The notes under the pieces are model-generated. The model was not told the origin of the DNA. It saw only the letters and a program-made list of their open reading frames with translations, and did no database searches. The position numbers and the translations under genes were made by a program. A stretch of 64,000 nt of DNA from positions 63,077,501-63,141,500 of the forward strand of contig NC_134534.1 in NCBI RefSeq assembly GCF_050624435.1, in the 5' to 3' direction. Origin of the DNA: Tenrec ecaudatus (Eukaryota; Chordata; Mammalia; Afrosoricida; Tenrecidae). This document shows, piece after piece, positions 35,481 to 47,899 of this stretch. The stretch's first letter is position 1, and each line of letters starts with the position of its first letter.

Positions 35481-37768
35481 AAGCAACAACAAAAAAAGAA
35501 GCAAATGGGGCATAGGGAACAAGCTACTGTATACAAACAATCCTGAGGTGAGGGCCAAGTAGTATGGCAGGGACCAGACCAAATACAGGAATACATATGG
35601 TAACCAACTAAAAAGGAAGTGGGAAAGGAAAATAAATAAATAATAAAGAAATGGGTAGCGGGATATAGGGCACTAACCCACCCAAGGGGAGGGTATTGTT
35701 TATATCTTCACAGAGAAAGATGGACCAGACATCAACCCAGTGCTCCCAAGATGTGAATGCAACATGCCATCATGGAGTAGGGAACCAGTGGAGAATTCTG
35801 AGGGGCTGGCCCCAAGCCCAAGTACTATGTGGACACCTGCCCCTCTCCCCAGAAGAATTTCTTTCAAAGGACGGCACTGAATCTGCAGCTCCGGGAGAGG
35901 GACCTATCTGATCGGAGCACATGGGAGCAGATGAAGGTGAAGGAGGAGAGAGGGGAGCACATCTTGGCCCACCAGACCTTGAGGACGATGGTCCCGATTA
36001 GAGCAACCAGTCCACAGAGAGGACGACACGGCTGGTCCCACTATGAGACACGATGTCCCTCACTGACCCATAGCCCTACAGGGGACAACACCAGAGACAC
36101 CGTGTGGGAATTGTGCCCGATCTAATCCCTCTACACCGAGGCAAAACACTAAGTGGGTGCAACAGACATCAAGGAAACAGACCGGCGAGGTCCCTAGGGA
36201 ATGCTGAAGGTGGACTTTGGGGCCAGGGCATGGTTCCCCAACAGTCTGGACTGGAAAACACGTCTAAAGTCCAATAAACAGTCCTTGAACTAAATATACG
36301 CTTTTCTTTCTTCTTGTGTTTTGTTTTGTTGTCACTGGCTTATTGTATATTGTTTCTTGGTTTTGCTCTGTCTTGTTTTTATGCATGTTATTATCTCTGC
36401 AGGTCTGTCTAAATAAAATAGACTGGATGAACAATCTGGAGGAGAAAACAATGGGACTGACAGTGCCGGGGGACATGGGAGAGGTGGAAGTGAGGGGAAA
36501 GGTAGTGGTGTTAACAAATCCAGGGACAAGGGAACAACAAGTGATCCAAATCGGTGGTGAGGAGGGTGTAGGAGGTCTGGTAGGGCATGATCAAGGGTAA
36601 TGTAACCAAGAGAAATTACTGAAACCCAAATGAAGACTGAGCATGATACTGGGATAAGAGAAAAGTAAAAGAAAGGAAATAGAGGAAAGAGCTAGGAGGC
36701 AAAGGGCATTTATAGAGGTCAAATAAAGGCATATACATATGCAAATATATGTATATATGAGGATGGAGAAATAGATCTATGTGCCTATATTTATAGGTTT
36801 AGTATTAAGGTAGCAGAAGGACATTGGGCCGCCACTCAAGAACTCGCTCAATGAAAGAATACTTTCTTCTATAAAATTGGCATTCTATGATGCTCACCTT
36901 CCCGATACAATCACTAAAAACAAATGGGTGCATAAGTAAATGTGGTGAAACAAGCTGATGGTGCCAGGCTACCAAAAGATATAATGTCTGGGGTCTTAAA
37001 GGCTTCAAGGTAAACAAGCGGCCATCTGGTTCAGAAGCAACAAAGCCCACATGGAAGAAGCACACCAGCCTGGGTGATCATGAGGTGCCGAAGGGATGAG
37101 GTATCAGGCATCAAAGAACAAAAAATCATATCATTGTAAATTAGGGGGAGTGCAGAGTGGGGACTCAAAGCCCATTTGTAGGCAACTGGACATCCCCTTA
37201 TAGAAGGGTTGTGGGGCTGAGACTAGCTAGTCAGGGTGCAATGTAGTAATGATGAAACTTACAACTTTCCTTTAGTTCCTAAATGCTTCCTCCTCCCCCA
37301 CTATCATGATCCCAATTCTACCTTACAAATCTGGCTAGACCAGAGAATGTACCCTGGTACAGATAGGAACTGGAAACACAGGGAACCCAGGGGAGATAAT
37401 CCCTTCAGGACCACTGGTGTGTCATAATACTTGGAGGGTGGAGGGACAGTGGTTTGAAAGGGGGAACTGATTAGAGGGATCTATATGTGACCTCCTTCCT
37501 GGGGGATGGACAACCGAAAAGTGGGTGAAGGGAGACAGTGTACAGGGCAAGATATGACAAAATAATAATTTATATATTATTAAGGGTTCAAGAAGGAGGG
37601 GGAAGAAGGGAGGGGAAATTGAGCTGATGCCAGGGGCTTAAGTGGAGAGCCAATGTTCTGAGAATCATGAGGGCAATGAATGTACAAATGTACTTCACAT
37701 AATTGATGTATGCATGGATTATGATAAATGTTGTATGAAGCCCTAATAAAATGATTTAAAAAATCAAA
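34418..37768 (+). mobile_element. 5'-truncated L1 of the same lineage
   Basis: This 3.35 kb L1 begins inside ORF2 and ends with an A-rich tail after AATAAAATGATTT. The flanks GATACCATCTG (34407-34417) and GATACTATCTG (37769-37779) are an 11-bp target duplication with one change. ORF2's C-terminal Cys/His motif ([18 protein letters not shown]) is readable at about 35050-35105. The 3' UTR has a single block (about 36889-37110) where the longer L1 has two. Confidence 0.88.
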
Positions 37769-38698
37769 GATACTATCTGTATTTCTAAATTATGAAATCA
37801 TTTTAAGACACCAAATAAGCATCCCATTTCATTTATTCTTTGTCTCAATCTTTATTTAGAAAGTTCAGTAAAATAACATGGTATCACAGTTCAGAAATAC
37901 TTTAATCTTACTATAATTTAAATGGAAAAATCTAGTCATTTTTTATTTTCAACAATGAAATTTATAAAAATAATTTTACATTTATAAAATGAATCATTAT
38001 GTCACAATAAATTATTCACTTTTATTACCTGAAAATGCTTTATTATATAAAAACAATAACTTCTCTTGTCCACATGCTGAAAAATATCCATTTCTCTTTA
38101 TCCAGCATTTCTGTAAGCTCAGTGTATAAAAATATTATACTACAGATGCCCCTGACATAGTTATTAGAACAAAATTGTTAGTAGTAATTTTTGAAACATA
38201 GTTGCTCAGAAAGTACTTGTGGATAAATTAGAGTGCACTAGAAAGGAACTGTATCTTTTAGACTTCCAAAGGTACATTTTCATGTCTTCTAAGAGAACAA
38301 CACAGGCAAGAAAAGTAGACACCTACAAAACACACTTTTATTATTTAAAAAAATCAAAGGCATTCCTATTCATAAAATAGACACTATAGTGCATTGTCAA
38401 ACATTAAGAGTTCAAAACAAAGATTTTTTTTTTAAAGCCTGTCAAGGATATTAAATCTTGGAGAAATTTTATTGATTCTCCTATGTAAAGATCACTTTAG
38501 GTAATAATTTTCCATTCCAAGGGTTTAGTCTCACTTTAAAAGACAGTACGTTAGTTAACATTAGAAAGAGAGTCCCTCTTGGTTGTTTTTTGTCCGAGGT
38601 GGGGAGGGTAAATGAGTTATAAAATCAGAATATTATAAATTTTGATAGTTTTCAAAAATTATATAATTCAATATCTAAATTACAGCCTGGTGATGTTC

Positions 38699-38704
38699 TT
38701 TATT
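38699..38704 (-). promoter_or_regulatory. Candidate poly(A) signal AATAAA
   Basis: On the minus strand the hexamer AATAAA sits about 1.6 kb beyond the HNF4G stop, just past a CpG-containing patch. It is one of several candidates and the choice is weak. Confidence 0.2.
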
Positions 38705-39687
38705 TAATACCCACTGATCATTACTCCACCAGGTACCTCGTGCTTCAGCACGTGTGCAGATAGTAAGAGAGCGGAGGCGCCAAAGCGTACTGCTCACATT
38801 GAGCTCCGGCGTTAGACGGTACAGCACAGTTAAGGTCGCCAAATGAACTGAACTCCTTCGTCTAGGATTATGCATTTAGAAATCATTGGGTTTCTGGAAT
38901 TTTTAAATAAGCTAAGTAACTGTTGATTTAAATATGTTATCCTAGTCATTGTATTGTGTTTTGTTTTGTTTAAAAGTTTGTTTAAACTTTAGGAGACTCC
39001 TATGAAAATTGGTTTCTTATTCATAATGAAATAGTTTACATTCATCACTTACATATAGTTGTGCCCACATACCATGATAGTATTCAGTCAGCACTGACTT
39101 GCATGTAGTTAAGAGCCAGAGTAAGGAGCACACATTTTATTTTCATTCCGCAGTAACATTTTCTTCTTATTAAAGTCAATGAGGACTCACTTTTCTACCT
39201 CTTTAGGCTTAAGGACTAGTTAAGTCTCTGAACTAACGTTGAATTTATTTTAAAAAGAGAAAGATCAGATCACAATCTCTCTGACAGGGTGTTGGGAAGA
39301 TTAAATAGGACAATATATGTGGTAGATGACCGATATCAATGGTTAATAATAACATTCTCCCAATATTGGTCTTTCAGCATAATTTTTGTTGACAAAGGCC
39401 TTCCAACTAAAGCCAAGTCTCCCCGTTTCCTTGGGAACTTGATGTGAGCATGCCCTAAACTCAGGCCAACCAGATGTCTACATCTAGCTTGCTTCAAGAG
39501 AGAGAGAAACAAATTTCTCTCTTATTTAAGCTGTTTTAAGGGTATCTTTGTTACTACAGTTTAGCCTGTATTCAAACTCATAAAGTATACTGCAATCTAA
39601 ACATGTTCTCAAATACAGTTGTACCTCAAGAAATAGTTATCCCTGGCATGACTGCATAGTTTTCTACATTTAAGAGAGGTCTATTCA

Positions 39688-39850
39688 AGGATCCCTGGTG
39701 GCACAGTGGGTTAATACTTGGGCTTCTAACCTCAAGCATAGCAGTTCAAACTCACCAGTAGAAAAGAAAGATGACATTCTGTGCTCCTGTGAATATTTAT
39801 AGTCTAGGAAGCCCAGTTCTATCCTGATTCGTGTGCAAAAAAATACATCC
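39688..39850 (+). repeat. Afrotherian-type SINE in HNF4G 3' flank
   Basis: GATCCCTGGTGGCACAGTGG carries an A-box-like core and GCAGTTCAAACTCACCAG a B-box-like core, as expected of a tRNA-derived SINE. If the HNF4G 3' UTR reaches this far, the copy is antisense within it. Confidence 0.78.
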
Positions 39851-40326
39851 TGTTCTACAGAAACAGCTTTGTTTTTCTATTCTGTGAGTTTATGATTTGT
39901 AAAGACTTGGTTCATTTTATATTAACCTGGAATTTCTCATCTGCTCCTCTCAGTCAAAAAAGGACATTTCATTCTGCATCACATCATGATAAAACAATTA
40001 TTTACAAAATTAAATTAGCATTAAGACAACAAATAAAAGTAGTACATAAGATTTAACTGGCTTAAAAGCAGTGCAAGGGCAGTGAGAAAAATGAGCCATA
40101 TAAACACATCCAAACTCAGATACACATTGGTTTCACCAGAAGGTGTTAGGCAATGGCAACAAAATACAACAACGCAATGAGCATATAAACAAAAAAGAGG
40201 GCACCCTCCTATCACAGCACCATGGAGAAGCCTTGGCGAAGGGTTTGCCAAAAGTATTATCCTGAGTTATTTCAAGATGAGAAGTTTGTCACATTGCTGC
40301 CGTGCTGTTGGGAAGTAAACCTATTT

Positions 40327-40448
40327 TCACAATTGTTTTTGTTTGGGAAGAGCCTGGTGAGAAATCACTGAAGCTTGGTTCGAAGTTATTTTGTACTGCT
40401 CTTGTCCAGAGACTTGTGGGGGGGAAGGAAGTGGGGTCTCAGGAGCTG
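40327..40448 (-). CDS. HNF4G: HNF4G terminal coding exon
   Basis: This terminal coding segment gives 39 codons and a TGA stop (40327-40329). It encodes SAPETPLPSPPQVSGQEQ, YKITSNQASVISHQ, and ends ALPKQKQL. The acceptor ttcttttccag|CAG was chosen over the CAG three bases further on because it preserves the residue count seen in the family. A run of seven C in the sense strand within the Pro codons is a potential slippage site, but the frame is maintained. The exon continues into the 3' UTR at lower coordinates. Confidence 0.94.
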
Positions 40449-42244
40449 CTGGAAAAGAATCAGAGAATTGTAAGTGCTGATGCTGTGAGCCCGACCAACG
40501 CCATTAAAGCCCTTCACAAGGTCGGGGCATATTGTGTAACTTTCTCAATCCGCATATTTAACGTAGTGATTTATAAAACACATTATCTGCCCATTGGAGA
40601 TGCACACCTCTTACGTCCCCAAAAACATCAAACTGTAATAGATAACGCTTCACAATCTTATTGTGCACTTAAGAGTGTGTAACGCCTTTCTTCATAGGGC
40701 TTATCTGTATTTGACACTCTCACAAACCCAGTAGAAAGAAGTTCAAACCCAGTAGAAAGAAGTTAGTCTAATTAAAACATCGATAGCTTCTCCAACTTTT
40801 AGAACACAAGCATCACAATGTTTGAAATCACAAAATGCACTTAAAATAAAGCATATTTCATTTAGAGTGTACTAAACTAACACAGCCATAATAGAAAGCA
40901 TGGGTGAAGGGTAAGATATTTTTTCACTGTTTTGAAAACTATATTGTAGTGAAACACATCTGAAAATTAATGGTTTTCTCACATCAACCTTATTCTGTAA
41001 TTCATCTTGTTTTTCCCTTCTCTACCAAAGTCAAGAAGGAGCCTGAATATTCAGGGGAAAAGATATATATTTTGAACTATTTCTTTCTGTTGAAAAGTTG
41101 TGCCATTTATAAAATCAGCAAAGACTTCTTCTGTGCTTTAAATAAATTTGGGATATTTTTGTATTCAAACATCAGGCCAAATATCTAACATAACTATAGG
41201 TAGAAAATAATTGATGGTTAAATGAAAGCATTACAAAATGTGTAGGTTTATTCATCAATAGTTTTTAAGGGAATTAATAATTTTTGCACAAATAATGCAT
41301 AGGTTATCAGTTTTGTAGTTTTGCAAACAAAGCAACCCACTCACACGTTTCATGTGTGCACAATGAATTTTTATGCACGAGCGTCATTATCATCGTGGAG
41401 AAACATGTGAAAATATTTAGGATAGATCTCAAATAATGATGGGAAAACCAAGAAATAAAACATGGATGAATAACAGCATATCTACTAATTTTTGTATGTA
41501 TTTTATGCCTTGTATAAAATACAAACTATTCCAAATTAAATAAGCAAAGCAAAGATTTCCTTTGCAAATAGTTCTTAAATACATTATCTCAAAGGGGAAG
41601 TTGAGATGATTCTTAAATTATACTCAGCAAATACATTTTCAAAACACATAACACTACTCTTTTAAAAAGTAAAAATTCAACCACCACCAGAATTGTTAAG
41701 CTATCTTGCAAGTTGAGACCCATCACTTAATGTGTTGTGAATGTATTTTGTTATCCCAGTTTATGAATAACTGAGTTCTAAGAAACACCATTCCATGGAT
41801 TAGCTAGTGGAGGACTGGACTGGACTCTCTGTTCTGGAGTATCTCTGAAACGGAGAGAGCAGCAATTCCTTTACTTTTCTTTGGTCCCACAGTTATATGC
41901 TTTAAATACATTGGAATCCACGTATTTATATGACATACTGTTTCCACCATTTCTATTTACCTAACAACTTCATATCTGCCTCTCAGAGAACCCCAAAGGA
42001 CTTTATGTTTAAGACACAATTTACACAAAGATCCATTGTGTTTCAGACTGTGAGAGATGGTAGTGCATTACATAGCTTCCCTTGCACCCCAACCACTAAG
42101 AGGTTTACTCACTATTTTTGTTTTCCGATGAACTTTGGAGTGAGACAGCATTAAAATTAGCTGTGATTATTTTTGTTGTTATTATTTCAACTAATAATAA
42201 CATAGCAGAATCGTCCCATGAGATGTTCTAAGCTGTAATTTTAT

Positions 42245-42335
42245 GAGACCCAATTGTCAAGTGTTAATGCTGCAGAGCAGCTAGGTGAGTCTGAACTGTC
42301 AATCTTTTGATTAGCAACCAAAATCTTTTTTTTTA
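42245..42335 (-). repeat. SINE head fragment, minus strand
   Basis: The complement reads GGTTGCTAATCAAAAGATTG, then CAGTTCAGACTCACC, matching the SINE 5' half. It is followed by an L1-end-like TTTTATTGAGGGCTC piece to 42400. Confidence 0.55.
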
Positions 42336-43864
42336 CTTGATTTTTTTAAACTACTTTTATTGAGGGCTCTTACATCTCTTAGCAATCAAGATCTTAAGCA
42401 CTGAGTCATGAGAACCCTTTTTAGAATTAGCTTTTAAGAGCTATTATCAATTTCATAAACAATATAGGAATGCATAATAATCAGTCCGTCGAATAATTAA
42501 AGTTTGGTTAGCACGGTGTCTTACCTATACATAAGTCTATCAAAGTCCAGAATATTAAGTGCCTGACTACTTACAACAGGTTTATGATTGGAATCACCCA
42601 AAGGTGCTTTGGAAGAAATGCAAGACATTCTACTTGGAAAGATCATAGTTACTCTCAAATGTCACAGTGACTGAAAAGTCTGTAGAACTTAGTCCTACTC
42701 TTAAGCATATGGCTCCTAAGTAACTTGCTTGAAAAGGGAAATATCATAAAGTACTAAACTGATGGCTGACTTGACACTATATTTCACTACATATATAACA
42801 GATGCGCATTCTCATGAGTGACCGATTAAGTCACTTCGTTCAAAATCGGTGCTTGTTTTTTCAAGACAAGCAATGGCAGCAAATGCATTGCTGTGGTGCC
42901 TCTTTATCTCCCAGCATTAAATCCACCTGATGCCTTACCAACATAAACACTTGCAGAAGAAAAAAACTGGCACAGAAAGATGAGGGTCAATCAAAGAAAC
43001 AAACAATAATAACACTGCAAATAAAATGTTAACCCAAAGTAAATGGAGATTTATAAGAAATCATTGGCCATGAAAAAGTAAACTTAGACACTGCTGTCAT
43101 TTTGGTCCCTAAATATGCAGGACAGGAAACTGTGCGAAGGGAAGGGAACATGCAGACACAAACAAGGCTGAGATGTCTCAGAGGAAATAAGACCAGCAAG
43201 AAGCTTCACATTAAATTAATTCTCATGGATATGTTTGAAACAGGATCCAGGGCACGGGCCCAAAATATGCCAGGTGGGCTTAATTCAGCCAATGGGGTCA
43301 ACCACTACCTTTGACCACACTTCCCAACTGGAGGTCCTAAAGTTAGAACCTAGAGACCATACTAGACCATTTAAGAACCAAAGTCCTGGACATTCTGGAC
43401 CATCATCAAATACCTTGAGGGGATAAGGAATTAGGTTTTGGGAGTTAGGACCATAGTTGTGACAGAAATCTAGGTCGATTGGCCTAACATCACATGCAAA
43501 GACATTGTTCACACTACCCTGGTGAGTAATGAGTAGGGTTGTAGAAACTTGTCAGCAGCCTTCTGTGACGGAATTTGGAATTACGGATCTCTCCTCTCTG
43601 AAGCAAAGAAATGGGAGAAAATCACAGATGGCCGGGAGCAGGTAGACCACCCAACCCCAGTCTAGATGGTGTTGGACTAACACTGCTGACCATTCTGACC
43701 CAGGATTACAACGAAAGACCCAGCTGGAATGGGAGAAAAACATGGAGTGAAACTAAACCTCATAAAAAAACTCCAACGATATTGAGCCCTAACACTAAGA
43801 AGGAATATTCTCCTCAGAACAGTCAGTTGTACAAGACAGCGTGTGTTCCGGATCAAAGCTGCAA

Positions 43865-43989
43865 GGCAGGAGGGGCAGGCGCGGGCATGGGGACTGAGAG
43901 ACAAAGGCAGGAAGGGGCAGGCACGGGCACAGGGAGTGAGAGACAAAGGCAGGAAGGGGCAGGCATGGACATGGGGACTGAGAGACAAA
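43865..43989 (+). repeat. Minisatellite, three units of about 42 bp
   Basis: Units start at 43865 (41 bp), 43906 and 43948, each built on GGCAGGAAGGGGCAGGCA and GGGACTGAGAGACAAA. The length is divisible by three in two units, which creates a repetitive open frame on each strand that is not a gene. Confidence 0.85.
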
Positions 43990-44144
43990 GGAAGAAGCGA
44001 GAAGAGTGTGGCTCTCTTGGGAGGGTGACAGTCAATGCTAAGAAACAAAATATGTAAAATTGTTGAATGAAAAATGACTTCGCCCTGTTAATTTTCACCC
44101 CCAAGAAAGACAATAAAAGGTAAAAGAACAAAACAGCTTAGGAA

Positions 44145-44225
44145 ACCCTCTGGGACAGTTCCACCGTGTCAGCTCCACCATTGTGAGGATTCAGAATCAA
44201 GTAGACAGATGGCCCTTCACAACAA
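44145..44225 (+). repeat. SINE 3' half
   Basis: GGAAACCCTCTGGGACAGTT and CAGAATCAAGTAGACAGATG match the SINE 3' region, ending in CAACAACAA. Confidence 0.65.
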
Positions 44226-44498
44226 CAATGCACAAGGCGAATCTCAAGGTGAGCGAGCTTGTAATGTTTTGACCAACACGGTCAAAAATCCCAGCAATCT
44301 TTTTCACAGTCGCTATTAGGATTTGTTTGCGGGATTTCACGTTGAATGGTAATTGTTAGGGTCACACGATGCCATCGAAAGCGAGGACAGCCTGTAAGAT
44401 TCTTTATTGATAACGTAATAGATTCTCTCATCTTCTACGTTTTCTCACATAAATAAGTTTAAGAAATACTACTGATGGAAGGTGACTCAGACACTTAC

Positions 44499-44621
44499 AG
44501 ATTTGATCTGGATGAACAAGTGTTGACATGGAACTTATGAGTACCGTCTGTCCAGTTAATGGATCTTGAGACAAATGTGGGTGCACGGGGTGATGGAGAT
44601 GGCTAGCGTCAGTGGAAGCGC
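44499..44621 (-). CDS. HNF4G: HNF4G exon, proximal F domain
   Basis: This 123 bp exon encodes the start of the F domain after AF-2: ASTDASHLHHPVHPHLSQ, then DPLTGQTVLISSMSTLVHPDQI. The histidine/proline-rich stretch is typical of HNF4 F domains, which modulate coactivator access (family knowledge). The acceptor is tgtttgtag and the donor ATCT|gtaagt. Phases are 1 in and 1 out. The exon is more diverged than the ligand-binding domain but fully open. Confidence 0.95.
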
Positions 44622-45209
44622 CTACAAACAACACGGAGAGGCTTGTGTTAGCAATGCTCAATCAGGAAGACACATTTATCTTGGATTAAATCCTTTGATT
44701 GACAGTCTGAAAATTGCCATTTTTGCAAAGTGCTTTTTGGGAATTCAAAAATAAAGTAATGGAACCACTACCATTTTAAGGACAATGTCAGCCCTCACTA
44801 TACACTGGCTAGATTAATGTTGCATCATATTATGTTGTATATTAATAATGGACCTTGTGTGCGGCTTCCTGGAATCATTAGGTTTGTTGCCTGCGTTAAG
44901 GCAATTCCAAGAATCACTTACCTCAAGTTTATAGTGTTTGAGATCACTCTAATAGCATAGACAACCTTTATTTCAGAAAGATACCATTAGGAACATATTA
45001 GGCACCAAAAAACTAAAAACAAATAAAGTGATTTTAAAAGAAAATTCTATTTATATTAGAACTCAACATAAATGGTTTAACCACTTATTCATGACATTTA
45101 CAGCAATGAAATGAAATCGCATTTCCCCCTCACTCTTTTGTATCAATTAATTGCTCATGATTAAGACACTAACTGCATATAGTTAGTTATAGGTTATATT
45201 ATAAAGCTT

Positions 45210-45400
45210 AAAAGGAGCCCTGGTGACACTGTTGGTTAGGCAGTGGCCTGCTGCCTGCAAGGCTGGCAGTTCAAACCCACAACTGCCTTTTACAAGTAGA
45301 AGTAGGCTCTTTGTTCTAGTAAGAATTTACAGTCTCAGCAACTCAATATAAGATTATTATAAGCTGGAATCAACTTGATGGCCATGGACTTGATTTCTGG
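45210..45400 (+). repeat. Afrotherian-type SINE in HNF4G intron 8
   Basis: A nearly complete copy: AAGGAGCCCTGGTGACACTG, GGCAGTTCAAACCCACAACT, GCTGGAATCAACTTGATGGC. Confidence 0.8.
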
Positions 45401-45834
45401 AGGGGGTGGGGGAGAGTAAAGCTCTAAAGGGTCTAGGCGTCAACATATGTGTGAAGTGCATAATATAATCTTCAATGGTTCCTAAATTAGCTAATAAATC
45501 CCTATTTTCATATTTTCAAGGGTCTGGAAATTGAAGTCAGAGGACGTGTGTTGTACAACGATAGGGAAGACTAATAAGAAGACCAACTGGGGTTGGGGTC
45601 GGGGTCGGTGTAAGCCAAACATTTTTGACTGCATCTGATATGTCTTACAGACTTTTGGAATGTTAAAAAAAAATGCAGGGAGGTAAAAAAAAAAGTCCGA
45701 ACACCCAGCAACTTTTAAAGTAAACAAATATGGACAAAGCAGGTCAGATGCTTAAAATAAGTATAGGCCAAGTAGGTCAAATGTTCTCCAAAGTCCTCAG
45801 ATTAAATAAAATGGAAATTCTTGAAGATACTCAC

Positions 45835-46071
45835 CACCCAGTAACATTTCCTGGAGGAGATTGTCAATTTTCACCATCCCCAAAAGTTTCACAAACTGTA
45901 TTTGCTCGATCATTTGCCAGGTGATGCTCTGCAGCGTCGGCAGCAGCAGCAGCAGCTCCCCAAACCTGCCGCGGGAGTCGTACTGCCGGTCATTGATGTA
46001 GTCTTCCAGGCTAATCTGAACTTGGAATCGCATGTTCTTGATTTTTACCGGGTCACTTAGCCCTTTTGCGT
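45835..46071 (-). CDS. HNF4G: HNF4G exon, dimerisation helices and AF-2
   Basis: This 237 bp exon encodes [10 protein letters not shown] to [10 protein letters not shown], covering helices 8-12. It includes the dimer-interface segment around [20 protein letters not shown] and the AF-2 coactivator helix LLQEMLL. The acceptor is tttattag and the donor GGTG|gtgagt. A Leu in KLLGMV stands where I recall Phe (KLFGMV) in human HNF4A and HNF4G; it is a conservative change within an otherwise near-invariant stretch. Confidence 0.97.
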
Positions 46072-46200
46072 CTAATAAAAGAACACGAGGAATCCACAGA
46101 TTTAATCTAAGTATAGTATGAGAGCAACATATTTCAACATTAAATAAAAATAGTTCAATTTTCATTATGTCTATTTGTCTAAGGAGCTTTAAAAACAAAC
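46072..46200 (-). other. Short stop-free HNF4G intron 7
   Basis: This 129 bp intron (43 codons, phase 1) lies between ligand-binding-domain exons. It has donor gtttgt and acceptor ttattag, and no stop codon in the exon frame. Retention would insert 43 hydrophobic-leaning residues between helix 7-8 segments without shifting the frame. Confidence 0.9.
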
Positions 46201-46353
46201 CTGGGTCAAAAAATACAATTGCCTTCAAGCAAGCATATTCATTGTCATCAATCTGAATTTCTTGAAATGGCCGGACTAGCTCATCTAGAATCCGATTGGC
46301 CACACGGCTTATCTCCACTTCACAGCTGTTACGGTGAATAACATAGTTGTTTC
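46201..46353 (-). CDS. HNF4G: HNF4G exon, mid ligand-binding domain
   Basis: This 153 bp exon encodes [20 protein letters not shown] through [20 protein letters not shown] to IVFFDP, the gamma-specific block followed by the conserved HNF4 helix 7-8 region. The acceptor is ttattctag. The donor is CCAG|gtttgt, a non-consensus GTTTGT. The following intron (46072-46200) is only 129 bp and has no in-frame stop, so one continuous open frame covers this exon, the intron and the next exon. Confidence 0.96.
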
Positions 46354-47899
46354 CTAGAATAAATAAATAAATAAAGTCACTCCTCCCACACAATATAGTG
46401 TCAGGAGTTGTTTCAATTGTTACAACCCAATTTTAAACATAGTCTTCCCTGGAAGGTATAGCGATAGTGATTCCTCTCAGGATAAATGGTTGCATTAGCA
46501 AAACTTCTTAAGAACACTTAAAGGATCAATAACATTGATAATCTGATCACATGCATTTTAACAGCTTCTTTCGCTAGTGATAAGACTAAAGTACAGACTA
46601 ATAACAAGCTAATAATTGACAAGGGAAAATATAATATAATGATTAGCTTTCCATTATGTCAGTCATCTATTAGTGTCTCATTAATGAACATAATACAAAA
46701 TCAAAAGAATTTTTCTTGCTCCCAATAGATTAAAAATATTTCATCTGTACTCTACGTGAATGCAGGTATAAACAATATTTAGGGACAATTTTAACAAATC
46801 TAACTAAAGCAGCAGCTTTTTTTTAAATGAGCACATTTATTCACATTAAATGCCTCATTTAAATAGTAAATTCCATTTTCCGGAGTTGCTTTAAATAAAG
46901 GTAGGATGACCATTTTAACCTGGTGAATACAAGGAAATTCAGAGCCAGACTACTAAAGCCTTAAAGATATTGCTAACTTAATCTACTTACACTGTGGTGA
47001 CAATTACACTTCTAAAGTACCAGTTAAATTGGCATTTCATAAAAAATTTTAAAAGCACAGTCTTCTGACTTTTCTTCTTTTTTTAAAATGCAGCCATAGA
47101 TCTTCAGGACAACAGCATTCACAAAAGCAATCATAACATAAAATGTGTGCATTCTTATGAATATTTTATCTTAAATATTCACAAAAACAACTAAGAATTG
47201 CAAACTGAATTTACTGAATTTTGTTTTTCTTTTGTTATAGTATATTTAGATCTATAATGAGAACCATGCTGTAGATGTTTATTAAGACTTTAGATTTACA
47301 AAGAAGTTTAAAATTGAATTTAAGAGCCTGGTCTTCAAAGTAACGTTACACGGTTTGCAATCTTGGTTGTCTTTTACGTGCTTTGGGACTTTAGAAAACC
47401 CAGTGTCTATATTAGAAATATAAGTGGAAAGTGGTTGTGCCTACCCCTAATATTACTGTGCCGATCCCATGAGATAACAGGTAAGCATGTCAAATACATT
47501 ACATGATGCATTCTACATAGTAAGTATTAAAATTTTTAATATTGTTGTATTACTTTTATTTGTTTTATTTGGAGACAAAACATCTTGAAAAAATTAGAAT
47601 AAATAATCTAGTACTTATTTTGAGGGAGCCAAGGAAGGGCTAAGGTTCCCGTAAGCATTAGAGTCGTCTTCAACTCTCTAAACAAGAGATTGATTTTATG
47701 AGTAAAAAAATTGTGCAGTGTGTGCACTGGAGGAATTGGAGTAAGTATTTAATGAAGACAGAAACTTTTCCTGGGCATTTCCCCACCATTGTACCTACCA
47801 CTCAATCCTTGTTCCTAAGCCACTCCTAATACTATCAGGAATTTTTCTCCACTGGCACATGTGTTGTTGTTGTTAACTTTCATGGCATGGCATGGGAAA

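Larger units (their letters stand above)
37780..40326 (-). other. HNF4G: HNF4G 3' UTR and immediate downstream region, end not determined
   Basis: There is no coding signal here. The transcript must continue from the TGA at 40327 toward lower coordinates, but the poly(A) site cannot be fixed. Several AATAAA hexamers occur on the minus strand, for example at the complements of 38699-38704 and 39132-39138. A plus-strand SINE lies at 39688-39850. A patch at 38735-38870 has several CpG in an otherwise AT-rich tract. Confidence 0.45.
40449..44498 (-). other. HNF4G intron between the last two coding exons
   Basis: This is a 4.05 kb GT-AG intron. It holds a 22-bp direct duplication (about 40724-40767), a SINE/L1-tail pair (42245-42400), a repeat-like GC-richer stretch at 43080-44060 with a 42-bp minisatellite, and a SINE 3' half at 44145-44225. 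I see no other gene in it. Confidence 0.7.

Noticed and set aside
39688-39760. Possible tRNA gene from A- and B-box-like motifs
   Set aside because: The motifs belong to the tRNA-derived head of a SINE; no cloverleaf is maintained, and the same arrangement recurs across the window.
43611-44057. 148-codon open frame with a 14-residue repeat
   Set aside because: The repeat is the 42-bp minisatellite read in frame; no protein family is recognisable.
45797-46393. Single 198-codon coding exon
   Set aside because: It is two HNF4G exons joined through a stop-free intron. GT-AG ends and family alignment separate them.
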